NCBI GenBank assembly: GCA_946626605.1 | Contig: CAMOUL010000002.1 | Location: 62,001-126,000, forward strand | Length of the DNA: 64,000 bases | Source: an uncultured Bacteroidales bacterium | GTDB taxonomy: Bacteria > Bacteroidota > Bacteroidia > Bacteroidales > Paludibacteraceae | Direction of reading: 5' to 3' | Shown here: positions 60,038 through 64,000 of the stretch, piece after piece | How positions within the stretch are numbered: the stretch's first letter is position 1 | Layout of the letters: every line of letters starts with the position of its first letter | Translations under genes and position numbers: made by a program | The notes under the pieces: generated by a model | Seen by the model: only the letters and a program-made list of their open reading frames with translations | Told to the model about the DNA's origin: nothing | Database searches by the model: none

Positions 60038-60097
60038 TATTTCATTTATTCAAAGCGGGCGGTCGTGAGACCGCTCTCTTGTTTTATATCCCCCTTG
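60038..60097 (+). terminator. terminator-bearing 60-bp repeat, copy 2
   Basis: GGGCGGTC GTGA GACCGCTC then TCTTGTTTT. Confidence 0.8.
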
Positions 60098-60226
60098 TTC
60101 TTCGTTAGGTTTGCGGGGCTTTAGCCCGCGCCCTTTCTCTGTGCATTTTTCGCGCATCTTTGCGCGAAATAATCGTTGTATATTTAAATTATTTTTTGTA
60201 TCTTTGCGCTCGAATTTGAGTATTTT

Positions 60227-60296
60227 GTATCAGAGATTTGAACATTTTGTATTTGAGATTTGAACATTTTGTATTTGAGATTTGAACATATTGTAT
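60227..60296. repeat. 22-bp tandem repeat x3 plus 4 bp
   Basis: GTATcaGAGATTTGAACATTTT / GTATTTGAGATTTGAACATTTT / GTATTTGAGATTTGAACATATT / GTAT. Confidence 0.96.
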
Positions 60297-60438
60297 AAAA
60301 ATCATGAGCTCTATGAAATTCAAAAAAATACTCAATTGGAGAGAAGCGGTCAAGGAGGAGTGGGATTGGGATTGCAGAAATACGCTAACGACGAAGCACG
60401 AAAGTATAACTCTTCCCTCAAAATCCCCATAAATAGGT

Positions 60439-60471
60439 ATTGCACATGTCCGCAAAAAGCAGTAATTTTGC
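60439..60471 (+). promoter_or_regulatory. promoter of feoB
   Basis: TTGCACATGTCCGCAAAAAGCAGTAATTTTGC. Confidence 0.7.
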
Positions 60472-60502
60472 AGTCGCAAAATTTTAACAAGCAGAAGACA
60501 GC

Positions 60503-62182
60503 ATGCAGAATATCAAAATCGCCGTCATAGGCCTGGCTCAGAGCGGCAAATCCGCCCTCACGTCCGCCCTCCAAAACCTGGCGGACAAAGATGCGCATGA
60601 CCTGCAATTCACGGAGGTACACAACCCCGATGAGCTGCACGGTCATTCATATGACGTGGTGCTTCAGGTGGTGGACTCCACGAGGCTTGAGGAGTCGCTT
60701 CTCCTCACTCCGCACATCATCGACGAGCATGAGAAGATCGTCCTTGCCATCGGCCGTTACGACCTCTTGCTGGCAACCGACCACTCGCTGGATATCCCGA
60801 AAATGCAGCAACTCATCGGTGTACCCACCTGCCGCGTCTCCGCGCAGAAGAACTATGGTCTGGAGGAGTGCCTGACGTTGATAGAAGACACAGCGGCTAA
60901 GCCGCTTTCTACGGCGCACCCGATCTATCACCTCCGCGACCAGGGCGACGACGATGCCTACCGCGCCTACGTCCATGGTGTCCTGACCCAGACGCTGACC
61001 CACGCCAAGAACGACCCGCACCGGACGCGTCTGGAGAAGATCGACAAGGTTCTGACCAACCCTTGGCTCGGCTTCCCGATCATGATGGCGGTGCTGTATT
61101 TCGTGTTCTGGTGCACCTTCACCCTTGGCGCTTATCCGCAGGAGTGGATAGAGAACGGCATCAACGCGCTCTGCGAGCTCGCTCATGCGCACATGGCGGA
61201 CGGCTGGTTCTCGGGTCTGCTCATCGACGGCGTGCTGCAGGGCGTAGGAGCCGTGCTTGCCTTCCTGCCGAATATCATCATCCTCTTCTTCTTCATCTCC
61301 CTCATGGAGGACTCAGGCTACATGGCGCGCGAGGCGTTTATCATGGATACCGTTATGCACCGCGTCGGTCTTCACGGACGTTCGTTCGTGCCGATGCTCA
61401 TGGGTTTCGGGTGCAACGTGCCGGCGATCATGGCGGCGCGCGACATCCAGAACCCCAAAGACCGCGTACTGACGATGCTCATGGTGCCGTTCATGTCCTG
61501 TTCCGCAAGGCTGCCGGTATATATGCTCTTCGTAGATACTTTCTTCGCGAACCACAAAGCCCTCGTCATGATCTCTCTCTACGCGATAGGTATCTGCCTG
61601 TCCGTGCTCTTTGCCGTGGTGATGAAGAAGACCCCGTGGTTCCGGCAGGATGACGACGACTCCGTCAACGAGTTGCCGGAGTTCCGTCTGCCCAAGGCCC
61701 GCGCCACCGCAGCGCATATATGGGAACGTGTGGCGGACTACCTCCAGAAGATATGTACCGTCATCCTCTGGGCGTCGATCATCATCTGGGCACTCGAATA
61801 CTTCCCCTCGCAGGACCTCAACGACCTCGAGAACTCCTACCTCGCCTCCATCGGCAAGGCCGTCTCGCCGCTCCTGGAGCCGCTTGGCTTCGATTGGAAG
61901 ATGTCCGTCTGCCTCCTCACCGGTCTGCCTGCCAAGGAAGCCATCGTCTCGACGCTCGCTATCCTCTATGGCGGCGATATAGCTACCGCAGGCTTCACGC
62001 CTCTCACGGCGTTCTCTTTCCTGCTCTTCGTCCTGCTCTATTTCCCTTGCGTAGCGACGATAGCTACCCTCCGCCGCGAGGCAGGAAAAGTATGGGCGTG
62101 GTTCACCGTCTTCCACTCCCTCGCCCTCGCTTGGCTCGTCTCCTTCCTCGTCTATCAGATAGGATCCCTACTAGTGCCATAG
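60503..62182 (+). CDS. feoB: FeoB-type ferrous iron transporter with shortened, degenerate G domain
   Basis: Gate-domain motifs LEDSGYMAREAFIMDTVMHRVGLHGRSFVPMLMGFGCNVPAIMAAR, MVPFMSCSARLPVY; 559 aa. Confidence 0.88.
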   Translation: MQNIKIAVIGLAQSGKSALTSALQNLADKDAHDLQFTEVHNPDELHGHSYDVVLQVVDSTRLEESLLLTPHIIDEHEKIVLAIGRYDLLLATDHSLDIPKMQQLIGVPTCRVSAQKNYGLEECLTLIEDTAAKPLSTAHPIYHLRDQGDDDAYRAYVHGVLTQTLTHAKNDPHRTRLEKIDKVLTNPWLGFPIMMAVLYFVFWCTFTLGAYPQEWIENGINALCELAHAHMADGWFSGLLIDGVLQGVGAVLAFLPNIIILFFFISLMEDSGYMAREAFIMDTVMHRVGLHGRSFVPMLMGFGCNVPAIMAARDIQNPKDRVLTMLMVPFMSCSARLPVYMLFVDTFFANHKALVMISLYAIGICLSVLFAVVMKKTPWFRQDDDDSVNELPEFRLPKARATAAHIWERVADYLQKICTVILWASIIIWALEYFPSQDLNDLENSYLASIGKAVSPLLEPLGFDWKMSVCLLTGLPAKEAIVSTLAILYGGDIATAGFTPLTAFSFLLFVLLYFPCVATIATLRREAGKVWAWFTVFHSLALAWLVSFLVYQIGSLLVP

Positions 62183-62214
62183 TATCCTAGGACCCTAGTA
62201 TCCTAGTACCCTAG
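62171..62214. repeat. 8-bp-period CTAG array overlapping feoB stop
   Basis: CTAG/ATAG/CTAG/CTAG/CTAG/CTAG at 62171, 62179, 62187, 62195, 62203, 62211. Confidence 0.96.
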
Positions 62215-62232
62215 AAAAAAAATTATACAATT

Positions 62233-62601
62233 ATGAAAAAATATCTTTTTATTATCATCTGTTCTGTATTCTGTACTCTGTCAGTGAGCGCAGCGAACGG
62301 TCCAGCAAAGCGGTCTAACCGCCAGACGGTTGTCCTCTCTTGCGACCTCCACTGTCAGGGTTGTTGCGATAAGATCATGAAGAATATCGCTTTCGAGAAA
62401 GGTGTCAAGGATCTGGTCTGCGACCTCGATACCAAGACCGTCACCCTCACCTATGACACGACCAAGACCGATCTCCCGACGCTCCTCAAGGCTTTCGAGA
62501 AGATCCACAAGCCCGCGAAGGTAAAGGAGCCCGAGAGCCAAGAGCCGAAAGCCAAGAGTTCCAAGACGGACGCCGACTCCGGCGCCTCCACTCCTTATTA
62601 A
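62233..62601 (+). CDS. secreted heavy-metal-associated (HMA) domain protein
   Basis: Signal peptide; VVLSCDLHCQGCCDKIMKNIAFEKGVKDLVCDLDTKTVTLTYD. Confidence 0.85.
   Translation: MKKYLFIIICSVFCTLSVSAANGPAKRSNRQTVVLSCDLHCQGCCDKIMKNIAFEKGVKDLVCDLDTKTVTLTYDTTKTDLPTLLKAFEKIHKPAKVKEPESQEPKAKSSKTDADSGASTPY
62276..62316 (+). repeat. mini-hairpin cassette in HMA gene
   Basis: CTCTGTCA-GTgaGC-GCA-GCgaAC-GGTCCA-GC-AAA-GC-GGTCT. Confidence 0.75.
62534..62561 (+). repeat. 7-bp array at 3' end of HMA gene
   Basis: AGAGCCA AGAGCCG AAAGCCA AGAGTTC. Confidence 0.8.
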
Positions 62602-62637
62602 ATCACGCGCATACGCCTACGCGCATGCGCAAAACAA

Positions 62638-62667
62638 AACAGACGCCCGTCGGACGTCTGTTTTTTG
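62638..62667. terminator. bidirectional terminator between HMA gene and gapA
   Basis: ACAGACG..CGTCTGT stem with flanking A-run and T-run. Confidence 0.8.
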
Positions 62668-62671
62668 TTGC

Positions 62672-62707
62672 CTAGAGCTCTAGGACTCTAGAATTCTAGT
62701 TCCCTAG
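62672..62707. repeat. 8-bp-period CTAG array abutting gapA stop
   Basis: CTAG at 62672, 62680, 62688, 62696, 62704. Confidence 0.97.
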
Positions 62708-62709
62708 AA

Positions 62710-63777
62710 TTACTTGAGTTCTGCGAGGTATTTGATAGTACGTACCATCTGGCTGGTGTAGCTGTTCTCGTTGTCGTACCAGCTAACAACCTGTACTTGA
62801 TAGGTATCCTCGTCGATCTTAGCAACCATAGTCTGGGTAGCATCGAAGAGCGAACCGAACTTCATACCGATTACATCGCTCGAAACGATCTCATCCTCGG
62901 TGTAACCGAAGCTCTCGGTCTGAGCAGCCTTCATTGCTGCGTTGATACCCTCTTTGGTGATGTCTTTACCCTTAACTACTGCTACCAGGATAGTGGTCGA
63001 ACCCGTAGGAGTCGGAACGCGTTGTGCGCTACCGATCAGCTTGCCGTTCAGCTCAGGAATAACGAGGCCGATAGCTTTTGCAGCACCGGTAGAGTTCGGA
63101 ACGATGTTCTGTGCACCTGCACGGCTACGACGGAGATCACCCTTACGCTGCGGACCGTCGAGAATCATCTGGTCGCCGGTGTAAGCGTGGATAGTGCTCA
63201 TGATACCGCTCTGGATCGGAGCGTATTTGTGAAGAGCTGCTGCCATCGGAGCGAGGCAGTTGGTCGTACAAGAAGCTGCGGAGATAATCTTATCTGCCGG
63301 AGTCAGGGTCTTGTGGTTTACGTTGTAAACGATGGTCGGAAGGTCGTTTCCTGCAGGAGCAGAGATAACTACTTTCTTTGCACCGGCCTGGATATGAGCC
63401 TCTGCTTTAGCTTTCGAGGTATAGAAACCGGTACACTCGAGTACTACGTCGATGCCCAGCTCACCCCACGGCAGCTCAGCTGCGTTCGGCTTAGCGTAGA
63501 TAGTGATCTCCTTGCCGTCAACGGTGATTGAACCCGGAGTAACGACAGTCTTGCCGTCCTCTGCGAGAACTGCGTCCTTGTAAGTTACAGTGTGCTTGCC
63601 CTCACCGAACTTGCCTGCGAAACCACCCTGAGCGGTGTCATATTTCAGAAGGTGAGCCAACATTTTCGGGCTGGTCAGGTCGTTGATGGCAACTACCTCG
63701 TAACCCTCTGCCTCGAACATCTGACGGAAAGCCAGACGACCAATACGGCCAAAGCCGTTAATTGCTACTTTTGTCAT
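62710..63777 (-). CDS. gapA: glyceraldehyde-3-phosphate dehydrogenase, type I
   Basis: [55 protein letters not shown]. Confidence 0.97.
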   Translation of the reverse strand: MTKVAINGFGRIGRLAFRQMFEAEGYEVVAINDLTSPKMLAHLLKYDTAQGGFAGKFGEGKHTVTYKDAVLAEDGKTVVTPGSITVDGKEITIYAKPNAAELPWGELGIDVVLECTGFYTSKAKAEAHIQAGAKKVVISAPAGNDLPTIVYNVNHKTLTPADKIISAASCTTNCLAPMAAALHKYAPIQSGIMSTIHAYTGDQMILDGPQRKGDLRRSRAGAQNIVPNSTGAAKAIGLVIPELNGKLIGSAQRVPTPTGSTTILVAVVKGKDITKEGINAAMKAAQTESFGYTEDEIVSSDVIGMKFGSLFDATQTMVAKIDEDTYQVQVVSWYDNENSYTSQMVRTIKYLAELK

Positions 63778-63851
63778 AATTGTAGATTAATTTAAGTTAT
63801 TTGTGTATTAATTGTTTTTCCTTGTCAAAGCTCTTTTCTCTGAAAAGCGCT

Positions 63852-63884
63852 ACAAAATTACTGCTTTTTTTGCACGTATGCAAA
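63852..63884 (-). promoter_or_regulatory. promoter of gapA
   Basis: Minus-strand TTTGCATACGTGCAAAAAAAGCAGTAATTTTGT. Confidence 0.75.
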
Positions 63885-64000
63885 TAATTCGTCCAAAAAT
63901 TTTATTTTTGTAATCTTATTTTATCAAAAAGGCAGTCTAAAGCAGTTAAATTTTTCGTAAATCGAAAATGCGGCGGTCGGCGCTTAATGCGGCTCTGCTA

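Noticed and set aside
60227-60296. Possible CRISPR array (22-bp repeats)
   Set aside because: Repeats are directly adjacent with no spacers, and no cas genes are present.
60304-60432. 42-aa ORF MSSMKFKKILNWREAVKEEWDWDCRN... as a confident gene
   Set aside because: Promoter is plausible but there is no recognisable family or terminator; kept only as a note under the 22-bp repeat finding.

Overview
The window looks like a chromosomal segment of a Bacteroidota (Bacteroidales-like) bacterium. Evidence: -7 TAnnTTTG / -33 TTTG promoters throughout, PorX, DUF4270 and DUF4294 families, and lipoproteins. Most of it is ordinary core gene content (pckA end, secDF, clpX, panC, pdxB, proS, ileS, smpB, gpmI, rluD, obgE, adk, HU, porX, miaA, pepD, feoB, gapA). 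I saw no rRNA, tRNA, CRISPR array, prophage or IS element. The most interesting signal is a set of very short repeat modules placed in intergenic gaps and, in frame, in variable loops of core proteins. They include 7-bp arrays (usually about 4 units), an 11-bp array at three loci, two 8-bp CTAG arrays, clusters of mini-hairpins with 3-nt loops (mostly GNA) and covarying arms in five CDSs, and a 20-bp palindrome in two CDSs with a compensatory change. Other notable items: a TPP riboswitch abutting a TonB-dependent receptor start codon, a heavily structured leader RNA upstream of a phosphoethanolamine-transferase-like gene, a FeoB with a degenerate G domain, an unlisted 49-aa Cys-rich lipoprotein, and small ORFs with their own promoters and duplicated terminators. 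All family calls are by eye; no database search was run.
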